From positions 1 to 64,000 of the forward strand of contig CAXTKD010000002.1 in NCBI GenBank assembly GCA_964244885.1: DNA of 64,000 nucleotides, read 5' to 3'. The stretch is from CAXTKD01 sp964244885. Its GTDB lineage: Bacteria > Pseudomonadota > Alphaproteobacteria > Sphingomonadales > Sphingomonadaceae. The number at the start of each line of letters is the position of its first letter. Within the stretch, counting starts at the first letter, position 1. The position numbers and the translations under genes were made by a program. Under the pieces are notes generated by a model that made no database searches, had not been told where the DNA came from, and worked only from the letters and a program-made list of their open reading frames with translations. Positions 10,601-17,562 of this stretch are shown here, in pieces.

Positions 10601-11860
10601 GAAGGCGCGAGCGTCAACCAGACGGCGGGCGCCTACGCCAGCCAGAATGCCGGCAGCGGCATCGGGGTCAGCGCCTCGCTCGGCGCCGCGAACTTCACCG
10701 CAAGCGCCGGAACGGCCCTCAGCAACTACCTGCTCCCGACATCCGCCTCGGGCGCGGTCGGCGTGATCGCGCAGCGCACCCTGACCGCGTCGCTCGGCGG
10801 CAGCGCGACCAAGGTCTACGACGGCACGACCACCGCCAGCCTGGCGAACGCCACCTTCGCGCTGTCGAACATCGTCGCGGGCGACACCGTGACGGTGACC
10901 GGCGCGGCGTCCGGCGCCTATGCCGACCGCAATGTCGGCACGGCGAAGACCGTGACCGCCTCGGGCGTGACGCTCGGCGGCGCGGCGGCGGCGAACTACA
11001 CCCTCGCGGGGGCAAGCGTCGCCGGCGCGATCGGCACGATCACGCCGGCCACGCTGACCTATGTCGCCAACACCGCGACCCGCGCCCAGTTCGCGCTCAA
11101 CCCGCCGTTCAGCGGCACCGTCACCGGCTTCGTCACCGGCGACACGCAGGGCAATGCGACGACCGGCGCGCTGGCCTTCGCGACCAACGCCGCCGCCGAC
11201 GCCGTGCCGGGCGCCTACCAGATCAACGGCAGCGGGCTGACGGCTGGAAACTACGTCTTCACGCAAGCCGCGAGCAACGCGACCGCGCTGACGATCACCA
11301 CGGCGCCGGAGTCGACCGGCACTCCGGGCGAGGTGGCGATCCGGCCGGCGGCGGTGACCGCGGCGGTCACCACGACCACGCCGCCGCCCCCACCCCCGCC
11401 ACCGCCGCCGTCTCCGACCCCGCAGGACCAGCAGGACCAGCAGAACGGCGCGCCCACGACCAACCAGGCGACCAACGGCGCGACGGCGGGCACGCCGGCG
11501 GCGCAGCCGGTGAGCAACCAGCTGCCGCCGCCCCCGCCGCCCGCCGACGCGCCGCCGCCGCCGCCCGCCGACGTGCCGAACGCCGCGCCGCCGCCGCCGC
11601 CGGTCCAGCCTTTGCCGCCGTCGCCGGTGCCGCCCACCGCGCCGCCGACCCCGACCGACTCGCAGGACGCCGGCGACATCGTGCTCGCCGAGGCCGACAC
11701 GCCGCCGCCGTCCGAGCCCGCCGGCGACCAGCGGCAGGCCGAGGCGACGACGACGGTCGCGCCGGGGGTCACGGTCGCGATCAACACGCCGCCGCGATCG
11801 GGCGAGACGCCGGGCGTCGAGAGCCGCTTCTCGGGCACCGGAGACAGCTCGCAATGGTAA
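4691..11860 (+). CDS. TpsA exoprotein: TPS domain, 13 YDG repeats, Pro-rich C-terminus
   Basis: 2389 aa. A signal peptide (hydrophobic LALLSAGSLLAASAASAA, about residues 20-38) leads into a haemagglutinin-type TPS domain at about 40-260 with WTDFSV, VWLLNPNGVLIG and NAGTI-type turns. A beta-helical stretch runs to about 900. Then come 13 tandem YDG-family repeats (K-[VTA]-YDG.. to GGxxxxNYxL, about 65-90 aa each, residues about 917-2117), an MBG-like module, and a Pro/Gln-rich tail (about 2231-2330). This is an exported fibrous surface protein, the cargo partner of the TpsB at 17563. It is the first gene of a tightly overlapping operon: its TAA lies inside the first codons of the CHAT gene. 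No C-terminal anchor domain is recognised. The start follows the structured leader; the ATG at 4697 or 4700 is an alternative. Confidence 0.9.
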   Translation: MLMMGSTRRADGTRGRSALRLALLSAGSLLAASAASAADLNGGIVAAGAAQIGAQDASGQTLITQTTQKAVINWTDFSVASGDSVRFVQPGTSSVTLNRVTGGNVSKIDGGLSANGQVWLLNPNGVLIGSAGRVSAAGFLATTRAISDSDFMAGQYGLSGGGDGAVSNAGTISANGGYAVLAGKQVSNSGLIEANLGQIALGAGQGFAVDLAGDKLLSFAVTTPLEVLPSGGAITNSGTLRADGGRVLMTAKSAANIIDNVINTTGLVQAQSVALVNGEIVLDGGAAGTVSVNGTLDVSGTGAGQTGGRALLFGDTIVVGDSGRIDARGSAGGGAIHVGGGWQGETLVGHASAIRVGIASGAVLDASAIDSGNGGTVVAWSDVHNSQSQTFALGTINAMGGANGGNGGRIETSGHYLSTRGVRGSAAAPLGSAGLWLFDPAMMGVGYDVSVQGSNPSSDGGFADNNGAQTWVATGGGPTSTVATQDIETFLNNGTSVVITTTGDGAGTGENMGDLYVYDSITKSSGGDASLTLIADNFLGIFAPITSTSGLNLNLESKDSNVYVGDGGYIDIDRTLTILGGSGAVTEGPGLHVDTRYDGNDNLIPTVRAANVAITTDALNISGDIEASGSIAIRPFDPAAAIDVADVYQRGDGPLTISSSDLSHLHAPSRVIGAPDGTGAIYVSLGDPAVLEVSQPLGVATTIQSPGVGGSIIFDGFYDIDQNASLLMIAGSNITIAESANITVGGKLDLVSGGTFVNYRGSDALPITTETGRWLIRAADLTDVENNNFGDLQSYNQAIWSAGYDGAATTVSDDLLGNHYAFGNAQSGSADLSDRTKTYGDEYYFDNDAFSTSLTYEASQYNYIFDRDQFQFSSTGQAATANAATNTYLINATIITSTGSINATAGTAYLNVNPRTLNVSLSAPNKAYDGNADILLTSSNGGLYVSGLANGDSIFVQSQGTLDNVNAGTRSVTASLAPAGTYMPSGGTQLSNYVLPTGQIQGYGYISPRQLTGSLIGVSKVYDGTTSATLTTNNYYLAGFAPGESATINQTTGTFSTRNAGFEKSVSSTFTAGNVNVGPMTSLSNYILPGTNGYGSYTLTGFGTITPKPLTVDGLGAFTKTYDGTTSATLNGSPTLVGVVGGDNVSLTGTPSAAFQTPDAGIGKAVIVTGYSLSGGDIGNYSFYNADHPLIVNTNIQKRLLSGSLIGTVSKVYDRNVGATLTAENVSLSGFVTGENATFGGSTALYSTANVGTGILVTTSISAGSLTPVGATNLANYTGPGTISANIGVISARTVTAALTGTASKVYDGTANATLAGSNYVLSNVVSGDTVQLNNPANGLYDSPSAGSGKVVSVGGLAIGGADSANYVLASTSASAAIGAISQRAIGASLTGTIVKTYDGTTAATLGANNYLFGNTVAGDTLTLTAGSGNYDTANAGASKTVTFTGLILGGSAAGNYFLASNSASGAVGTIDQRALTASLGGSVAKVYDGTRTATLGAGNVILGNFAAGEQVNVNAATGLYATKDVGAGIVVTASLGAQDFTPGAGTNLSNYALPTSASGAIGAISARTVTAALTGSVSKVYDGLDSATLAAGNYTLANAIGGDDLTLNNPATALYDNRNAGTGKLVSVSGLAIGGTAAGNYVLASSSASAAIGTITQRTVTASLGGTVAKTYDGTTAATFDASNTSLANVVSGDAVTLAVGLGSYDTKDAGTSKAVTASGLSLGGAAAANYTLGGSTSVSANIGTINQRALTASLSGSVAKVYDGTLAATLGAANVVLGNFVAGEQVNVNSATGTYASKDVGTGIAVSTTLAAQNFSAGAGTTLSNYALPTSASGAVGAISARTVTASLGGTATKVYDGTTAADLANATFGLTNTIAGDAVAVTGATSGAYADANAGTAKTVTASGLTLGGAAAGNYTLAGASVAAAIGTINQRALTALLTGSVAKTYDGTLAATLGAGNFALANFVTGEGASVNQTAGAYASQNAGSGIGVSASLGAANFTASAGTALSNYLLPTSASGAVGVIAQRTLTASLGGSATKVYDGTTTASLANATFALSNIVAGDTVTVTGAASGAYADRNVGTAKTVTASGVTLGGAAAANYTLAGASVAGAIGTITPATLTYVANTATRAQFALNPPFSGTVTGFVTGDTQGNATTGALAFATNAAADAVPGAYQINGSGLTAGNYVFTQAASNATALTITTAPESTGTPGEVAIRPAAVTAAVTTTTPPPPPPPPPPSPTPQDQQDQQNGAPTTNQATNGATAGTPAAQPVSNQLPPPPPPADAPPPPPADVPNAAPPPPPVQPLPPSPVPPTAPPTPTDSQDAGDIVLAEADTPPPSEPAGDQRQAEATTTVAPGVTVAINTPPRSGETPGVESRFSGTGDSSQW
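7435..11040 (+). repeat. 13 tandem YDG-domain coding repeats within tpsA
   Basis: Each unit carries a K-x-YDG-T-x-x-A-T-L core followed by a GD/GE turn, a YD or YA..NAG..K segment and a LGG/IGG..NYxL end. Cores are seen at codons for KAYDGN, KVYDGTTSAT, KTYDGTTSAT, KVYDRN, KVYDGTANAT, KTYDGTTAAT, KVYDGTRTAT, KVYDGLDSAT, KTYDGTTAATF, KVYDGTLAAT, KVYDGTTAAD, KTYDGTLAAT and KVYDGTTTAS. One copy has Arg for Gly (YDR). The later units are most alike in DNA, which suggests recent duplication. Confidence 0.9.
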
Positions 11861-14800
11861 GCCGCCTGCTCGCGTTCGCCGGAGCGGCGCTGCTCGCCGC
11901 CGCCGCGCCGGCTCCCGCACCGACGGGCACGCCGATCGGCGAAAGCCTGTCGGGCGAGGCGTGCGCGCTCGTCGCGCGTGACGACATCGCCCCGGCGCGC
12001 GGCCTTCCGAACGACAGGACGATCCAGTGCGGCGGCAAGTCTGTCGGGGCCGTGACCTATGTCGCGATGCCCGCCGGGCTGGCGTCGCTGGCCGCCGAGG
12101 CGCGGCAGGCGCAGATCAAGTCGCTGTTCCTCGCCAGCCGCCCGTGGGCGCAGCTTCGCGACCGGCTCGGCTGCGAAGCGCCGGCCTGGCTTCAGGACGG
12201 CGCCGCGCCGGCGCTCGTGCTGCCGTGCCGGTCGAAGAGCGGCGGCTGGCCGGTGCTCGTCGTCGCGGCGACCGACCGCGCCACGGTCGCCGGGGTCGAG
12301 ACGCTGGTTCTCGGCGTCGCCGACGGCCCCGCCTCCAGCTATCCGGCGCTCCGCGCGGCGGTGAAAGCCCCCGCCCCGGCCGCCTCGCGCCCCGAAATGA
12401 CCGCGCGCGTCGAGAAGCTCTGGCGCACGCCGACGGTGCTCGCGAGCGCCACCGACATCGACCGGCTGAAGACCCTGCTGCGCGACGCGCGCACCTCGAA
12501 CGGAGTCGCGAAGTACGACGACGCCGAGGAGATCTACCGGCAGGCGCTGCAGCTGCAGACGCAGCTGTTCAGCGCCAACGACACCGCCGCCGCCGACATC
12601 ATGATGGATCTGGCGCTGAACGTCAGCAACCAGGGTCGCGCCGACGAGGCCGCCGCGCTGTTCCGCCAGGCCGCGCCGATCATGGAGAAGTCGCCCGCCG
12701 ACAGCGACCGCGCGCGGCTCAACACCTATCGCGGCTACGAGGCCGCCAATCGCGGCGACTTCCAAAGCGCCCTGAAGTTCGCGCAGGCCGCGAGCGCCTC
12801 GTGGCGCACCCTCGCCACCGCGCAGGCGGCGGCGCCCGGCCTCGCGGCGGCGGCCAACATCAACGGCAACGTCGCGCAGGGCGAGCTCGCGATGGCGCGC
12901 AACCTCGAGGCGCTGATGCTGCTCCGCACCGGCGACGTCACCGGCGCCTACGCGGCTGCGGGCGAGGCGCTGCTCATCCTCGGCAACGTCAGCGCCGCGC
13001 CGCGCTGGTGGAAGGCCGACATCCTGACGACGCTCGGCGAGATCAGCATCGCGCAGGACCGCATCTCGGCGGCCGAGACCTATTTCCGCAATGCCCTGAC
13101 GATCCGCCAGCAGCTGTTCGGCGAGGGCACGGGCACGCTGCGCATCCGCGCCGCGCTCGGACGGGGCTACCAGACGGTCGGGATGAACACAGCGGCGATC
13201 GTCGCCTACCGCGACGCCTTCAAGGTCGCGCGCACGCTGCCCAGGGGTGCGGTGCCGTTCACCAATCAGGACCTCGTTCCGTTCGCCGCCGCCGTGGTCG
13301 ACTACGCCCGGTCGCTCGACGATCCCAAGGAACGCCAAGGCCTATACGCCGAGGCGTTCGACGCCTTCCAGCTCGTCCGCTCGCCGCTGATCGACAAGAC
13401 GATCGCCCAGAGCTCGGCACGTCTTTCGACCGCCAATCCCGAGATCGCCACCCTGCTTCGTGACATGGGCGACAGGGAGCGCGCGGCGTCGATCGCGCGC
13501 ATCAAGCTGTCCTACGAGCAGTCGCTGACGCCGTCCGAACGCAGCGCCGAGGTCGAGGCGAGGCTGACGAAGGAAGCGGCGTCGAACCGCACCGCCGCCG
13601 CCGAGATTCGCCGTACGCTCGACGCGAAATATCCCGACTATGCGTCGCTCAACGACCAGCGCCCGCTGACGCTCGACCAGCTCCGCGCCCGCCTCGGCGC
13701 GCACGAGGGCATCGCGTCGTTCCTGATCGGCCGCGACAAGTCCTTCATCCAGCTCGTCCGCCGCGACGGCATCTACATCGCGGCGGTGCCCGCCGGCGAA
13801 GCCGCTCTGCGCTCCAGCGTCGAGGGGCTGCGCCGCTCGCTCGAAATCCAGGGCGGCTCGATCAACGAGTTCGACCTCGCGTCGTCCAACGCGCTCTATC
13901 GCGACCTGTTCGCCGACATCCAGCCGGCGATGACGGGCGTCGACCACCTCGTCGTCGTCCCCGCCGGGCCGCTGTCGAGCCTGCCGTTCGCGCTGCTCGT
14001 CACCGAGCCGCCCAAGAACGACGACTACCGCACCGCCAGCTGGCTGGTGAACCGCATCACGGTTTCGCACACGCCGTCGCTCGCCGCCTTCGTCGCGCTG
14101 CGCTCGACCCGGCCGGCGAAGACGCCCGACCTGCCCTTGCTGGCGTTCGGCGACCCGACGCTCGGCGCGGCGAAGACCAAGGGCAAGCTCAGCGCGCTGA
14201 CGGCGCTCGCTGACGCCTGCCGCCAGGATTCGGTGATGCCGGCATCGACCCTGATGTCGCTCGCCTCGCTCCCCGACACGGCGATTGAGATGCAGACGGT
14301 GGCGCGGACTCTCCGAGCCTCCCCGAGCAGCGTCCACATGGCGGGCGGCGCCAGCGAGGCGGCGCTGCGCGGCGAGGACCTGTCGCGCTACCGCGTGCTC
14401 TATTTCGCGACGCACGGCCTGCTCCCCGGCGAGCTCAAGTGCCAGACCGAGCCCGGCCTCGTGCTGACCCCGCCCGCCCAGACCGCGACGACCACCGCGA
14501 CCGACGGCCTGCTGTCGGCGAGCGAAGTGTCGGCCTTCTCGCTCAACGCCGATCTCGTCGTGCTCTCGGCGTGCAACACCGCTGCCGGCGGCAAGGCGCT
14601 CGGCGGCGAAGCGATGTCGGGATTGTCGGAGGCGTTCTTCCGCGCCGGCGCGCGCAACATGCTGGTCAGCCACTGGCAGGTGCCGTCCGCCGCGACGACC
14701 GCGCTGATGTCCGGCCTGTTCACCACCATGGCCGCTCCCGGCGCGACCGGCGCCGCCGACGCGCTCCGCGCCTCGCAGCTGCGACTGATCGCCAACCCGC

Positions 14801-14892
14801 AGACCGCGCACCCCTTTTTCTGGGCCGCCTTCGTGCTGATGGGTGACGGCGGGGGCGGCGGTCCGGTCCAGACGGCGGAGAACGGCAAGTGA
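11854..14892 (+). CDS. TPR-CHAT caspase-like protein
   Basis: 1012 aa. The N-terminus (LLAFAGAALLAAAAPAPAP) is a signal peptide or signal anchor, so the protein is probably periplasmic. TPR-like helices occupy about residues 200-420, and a C-terminal CHAT domain lies at about 690-1005. The caspase-type dyad is visible: His854 in YFATHG and Cys907 in VLSACNTA; the GEAMSGLSEAFFRAGARNMLVSHW segment is also CHAT-typical. CHAT proteases cleave partner proteins in several bacterial systems. Its ATG overlaps the tpsA stop and its TGA overlaps the next start, implying co-translation. A role in processing the exported adhesin is inference. Confidence 0.88.
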   Translation: MVSRLLAFAGAALLAAAAPAPAPTGTPIGESLSGEACALVARDDIAPARGLPNDRTIQCGGKSVGAVTYVAMPAGLASLAAEARQAQIKSLFLASRPWAQLRDRLGCEAPAWLQDGAAPALVLPCRSKSGGWPVLVVAATDRATVAGVETLVLGVADGPASSYPALRAAVKAPAPAASRPEMTARVEKLWRTPTVLASATDIDRLKTLLRDARTSNGVAKYDDAEEIYRQALQLQTQLFSANDTAAADIMMDLALNVSNQGRADEAAALFRQAAPIMEKSPADSDRARLNTYRGYEAANRGDFQSALKFAQAASASWRTLATAQAAAPGLAAAANINGNVAQGELAMARNLEALMLLRTGDVTGAYAAAGEALLILGNVSAAPRWWKADILTTLGEISIAQDRISAAETYFRNALTIRQQLFGEGTGTLRIRAALGRGYQTVGMNTAAIVAYRDAFKVARTLPRGAVPFTNQDLVPFAAAVVDYARSLDDPKERQGLYAEAFDAFQLVRSPLIDKTIAQSSARLSTANPEIATLLRDMGDRERAASIARIKLSYEQSLTPSERSAEVEARLTKEAASNRTAAAEIRRTLDAKYPDYASLNDQRPLTLDQLRARLGAHEGIASFLIGRDKSFIQLVRRDGIYIAAVPAGEAALRSSVEGLRRSLEIQGGSINEFDLASSNALYRDLFADIQPAMTGVDHLVVVPAGPLSSLPFALLVTEPPKNDDYRTASWLVNRITVSHTPSLAAFVALRSTRPAKTPDLPLLAFGDPTLGAAKTKGKLSALTALADACRQDSVMPASTLMSLASLPDTAIEMQTVARTLRASPSSVHMAGGASEAALRGEDLSRYRVLYFATHGLLPGELKCQTEPGLVLTPPAQTATTTATDGLLSASEVSAFSLNADLVVLSACNTAAGGKALGGEAMSGLSEAFFRAGARNMLVSHWQVPSAATTALMSGLFTTMAAPGATGAADALRASQLRLIANPQTAHPFFWAAFVLMGDGGGGGPVQTAENGK

Positions 14893-15611
14893 TGCGGCTT
14901 TTCAAGACCCTGCTCGCCGGCGCGGCGCTCGCCGCCCCCGCGATGGCGATCGCGGCGCAGCTCGTCGTGCTCGACGCGCGCGGCGGCAATTTGAAGCCCG
15001 GCCAGAGCATCGACAGCGCCCGCCCGATCGCGCTCAAGGAGGGCGAGCGGGTTACCGTCATCGGCCCCGACGGCCGCAGCGTGACCTTGCGCGGCAAGTT
15101 CAGCGGCCCGCCGATGCAGACCGCCGCCGCCGCCGCCAATCCCCGGCTGGCGCTCGCCGCGCTGGTCACCACGCGCAACGCGCGGTCCAGCTCGATCGGA
15201 GCGATCAGGGCCGGGTCGGTCGCGGCGCCCTTGCCCGACCCCTGGCTCATCGACATCTCGCGCCCCGGCCCGCGCTGCCTGCGCGAGGGCGAGACGCCGG
15301 TCTGGTGGCACCCGGACAGCGCGGCGCCCAAGGCCTTCACGGTCTACCCGATCGACCGTTCGTGGCGCGCCGACTTCGCCTGGGCCAAGGGCGTGGACCG
15401 CATGCCCGCCCCGCGCCTGTCGCGGCTCGACGGCGCCAATTTGTTCGTCATCCGGATGGACGGGCAGGACAACGCGATCAGCCTCAACGTCATCCCCAAG
15501 TCGGTCGACAACGAGATGGTGCTGACCGCCTGGATGCTCGAAAAGGGCTGCATCCAGCAGGCCGACGCCTATCTGAAAGCTCTCCAGGCCAAGGTCGGCT
15601 CCGGAAGCTGA
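14892..15611 (+). CDS. Small exported protein of the TPS/CHAT operon, function unknown
   Basis: 239 aa from the ATG at 14892, which overlaps the upstream TGA (TGATG); a GTG three bases earlier is possible. A signal peptide (LFKTLLAGAALAAPAMAIAA) is followed by a short beta-rich module (LVVLDARGGNLKPGQSI.., GERVTVIGPDGRSVTLRG) that looks like an FHA/SH3-like fold, then a region with two conserved-looking Cys (RCLREG and KGCIQQ) and WWHPDSA. I do not recognise the family. Its stop overlaps the cyclase ATG in another TGATG, so it is probably a stoichiometric periplasmic partner of CHAT or the CHASE2 sensor. Confidence 0.75.
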   Translation: MRLFKTLLAGAALAAPAMAIAAQLVVLDARGGNLKPGQSIDSARPIALKEGERVTVIGPDGRSVTLRGKFSGPPMQTAAAAANPRLALAALVTTRNARSSSIGAIRAGSVAAPLPDPWLIDISRPGPRCLREGETPVWWHPDSAAPKAFTVYPIDRSWRADFAWAKGVDRMPAPRLSRLDGANLFVIRMDGQDNAISLNVIPKSVDNEMVLTAWMLEKGCIQQADAYLKALQAKVGSGS

Positions 15612-17548
15612 TGACGAAGCGGGGGCGCAGGTTCGCGTCGGGGATCGCCATCGCGCTGATCGCCGGAGCCATCGCCGTCCTGGCGGTGCGCCTGCCGTTT
15701 CTCGCCGGCCTCGAGAATTTCGCCGCGGACATTCGCATCGCGGCGCTGTCGCCGCCGGTGCCGCAGTCTCCGGATGTCGTGGTTGTCGCGATCGACGAGG
15801 CGACGCTCGCGCAGTTCGCCTACCGCTCCCCCGTCGATCGCGGCTTCATCGCCGACCTGATCGAAAAGCTCTCGGCCAAGGGCGCCGCGGTCATCGGGGT
15901 CGACGTTATCATGGACCAGCCGACCGAGCCGGCGAAGGACGCACGCCTTCGGAAGGTCATCCGCGAGACCAAGACGCCGCTGTTCTTCAGCTACAGCTCG
16001 TCGCCCCGCATCGTTGACGAGCAGCAACTCGCCTATCTGAACGATTTCGTGCCGCCCGAGCATCGCGCCGAGGCGAACCTGCTGTCCGATCCGTTCGACG
16101 GCACCGTCCGCTGGGTCAACCCCGGCGGCACAACGGCGCTCCGCCCGCCGGGCTTCGTCCCCAAGGCGCTGGCGCTCTACGGCCGGCCGATCAAGCCGAC
16201 ACGCGCCGAGATCGCCTGGCACCCCCGCCCCGATGCGGAGACGCCGGCGATCAAGCAGTTCCCGGCGATGGCGGCGGGCGTGCTTCCCGATGCGTGGTTC
16301 AAGGGCAAGATCGTGCTGATCGGCGCGGTGCTGTCGATCACCGACCGGCATCGCACGCCGCTCGCCATCATCGACGACGGCGATCAGGGCATGATGCCCG
16401 GCGTCGTCATCCAGGCGCATGGCATCTCGCAATATCTCGACCACCGCCAGTCGCCGCGCATCGCCTTGGGCTGGACGATCGCGATCACGCTGCTGTTCGC
16501 GCTGCTCGGCTTCGGCCTCAGCCAGTTCAAGCGCGGCATCGCCTTCAGCTTCGGCGTCGGCGCGGCTGTCGTCGCCGCCTATTGGGTATTCGCCTTCCTC
16601 GGCTACACCCACGGCCTGCCGATCCTGCCGGTGATCGCGCCCAGCATCGCCTTCGCGCTGTCGCTCTGGATGGCCGACACGCTGATCGGCCGCGCCGAGC
16701 GCAAGCAGCGCGAGTTCGTGCAGGGCGCCTTCTCGCGCTACGTCTCCCCCGCCGTCGTCGACCAATTGGTCAACGACCCGAGCGCGATGTCGATCTCCGG
16801 CATCCGGCGCGAGGCGACCTTCATCTTCACCGACATCGCGGGCTTCACCACGCTGTCGGAGATCCTGACGTCGGAGAAGCTCGCCGACACGCTCAACCAC
16901 TATCTCGACGGCGCCTGCGGCATCGTGCTGAAGCACGGCGGCACGATCGACAAGTTCATCGGCGATGCGATCATGGCGATCTTCAACGCGCCGATCGAGC
17001 AGCCCGACCACGCGATGCGCGCCGTCCGCTGCGCCGTCGAACTGGACGCCTATGCCGAGGCCTTCCGCATCGCGCAGAACGCCCAGGATGTGCCGATCGG
17101 CATCACCCGCATCGGCGTCCACACCGGAATCGCGACGATCGGCAACTTCGGTTCGGCCTCGCGGATGGATTTCACCGCGCTCGGTGACACCGTCAACACC
17201 GCGGCGCGCACCGAGGGCGTCAACAAATATTTCGGCACGCGCATCTGCGTGACCGAGGAGACGGTCGCGCAGTGCGAAGGCATGACCTTCCGGCCGATCG
17301 GCGATATCGTGCTGAAGGGCAAGGTGAAGGCGGTGACGCTGTTCAGCCCGGCGCTGGACGAGGCCGACCGGGCGCTGCAGGCCGACTACCAGATGGCGTT
17401 CGACCTGCTGCGCAAGGAAGACCCCGCGGCGGTCGAGGCGATGAAGCTGCTCGACGGGCGCTATCCGGGCGATCCGATCGTCAAGTTCCACCTCGACCGC
17501 ATCGCCAAGGGATTGGTGTCGGCGCGGGTGGTGATGGAAGACAAGTGA
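15611..17548 (+). CDS. CHASE2-sensor adenylate cyclase (class III)
   Basis: 645 aa. One N-terminal TM helix (about 9-28), a periplasmic CHASE2 sensor (about 30-285, VVVVAIDEATLAQFAYRSPVDR), three closely spaced TM helices (about 290-360) and a class III cyclase domain (about 400-580). Metal-binding Asp408 (FTDIAGF) and Asp452 (KFIGDAIM) are present. Lys448 and the Asp in MDFTALGDTVNTAAR fit ATP rather than GTP as substrate, and the Asn/Arg transition-state residues are intact. It should make cAMP in the cytosol in response to an envelope signal. It overlaps the upstream gene by TGATG and lies 14 bp before tpsB. Confidence 0.9.
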   Translation: MTKRGRRFASGIAIALIAGAIAVLAVRLPFLAGLENFAADIRIAALSPPVPQSPDVVVVAIDEATLAQFAYRSPVDRGFIADLIEKLSAKGAAVIGVDVIMDQPTEPAKDARLRKVIRETKTPLFFSYSSSPRIVDEQQLAYLNDFVPPEHRAEANLLSDPFDGTVRWVNPGGTTALRPPGFVPKALALYGRPIKPTRAEIAWHPRPDAETPAIKQFPAMAAGVLPDAWFKGKIVLIGAVLSITDRHRTPLAIIDDGDQGMMPGVVIQAHGISQYLDHRQSPRIALGWTIAITLLFALLGFGLSQFKRGIAFSFGVGAAVVAAYWVFAFLGYTHGLPILPVIAPSIAFALSLWMADTLIGRAERKQREFVQGAFSRYVSPAVVDQLVNDPSAMSISGIRREATFIFTDIAGFTTLSEILTSEKLADTLNHYLDGACGIVLKHGGTIDKFIGDAIMAIFNAPIEQPDHAMRAVRCAVELDAYAEAFRIAQNAQDVPIGITRIGVHTGIATIGNFGSASRMDFTALGDTVNTAARTEGVNKYFGTRICVTEETVAQCEGMTFRPIGDIVLKGKVKAVTLFSPALDEADRALQADYQMAFDLLRKEDPAAVEAMKLLDGRYPGDPIVKFHLDRIAKGLVSARVVMEDK

Positions 17549-17562
17549 GGCAAGGGCGCGCG

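Noticed and set aside
8144..11920. Very long open frame antisense to tpsA
   Set aside because: Its translation is Arg/Gly/Ala-rich with no domain, and it mirrors the YDG repeats. In GC-rich DNA the antisense of a repetitive gene stays open by chance.
15611..17548. CHASE2 cyclase as the missing Pycsar cyclase
   Set aside because: It is 34 kb from the PycTM-like gene, is membrane-bound with a CHASE2 sensor, and its residues fit ATP rather than pyrimidine substrates.
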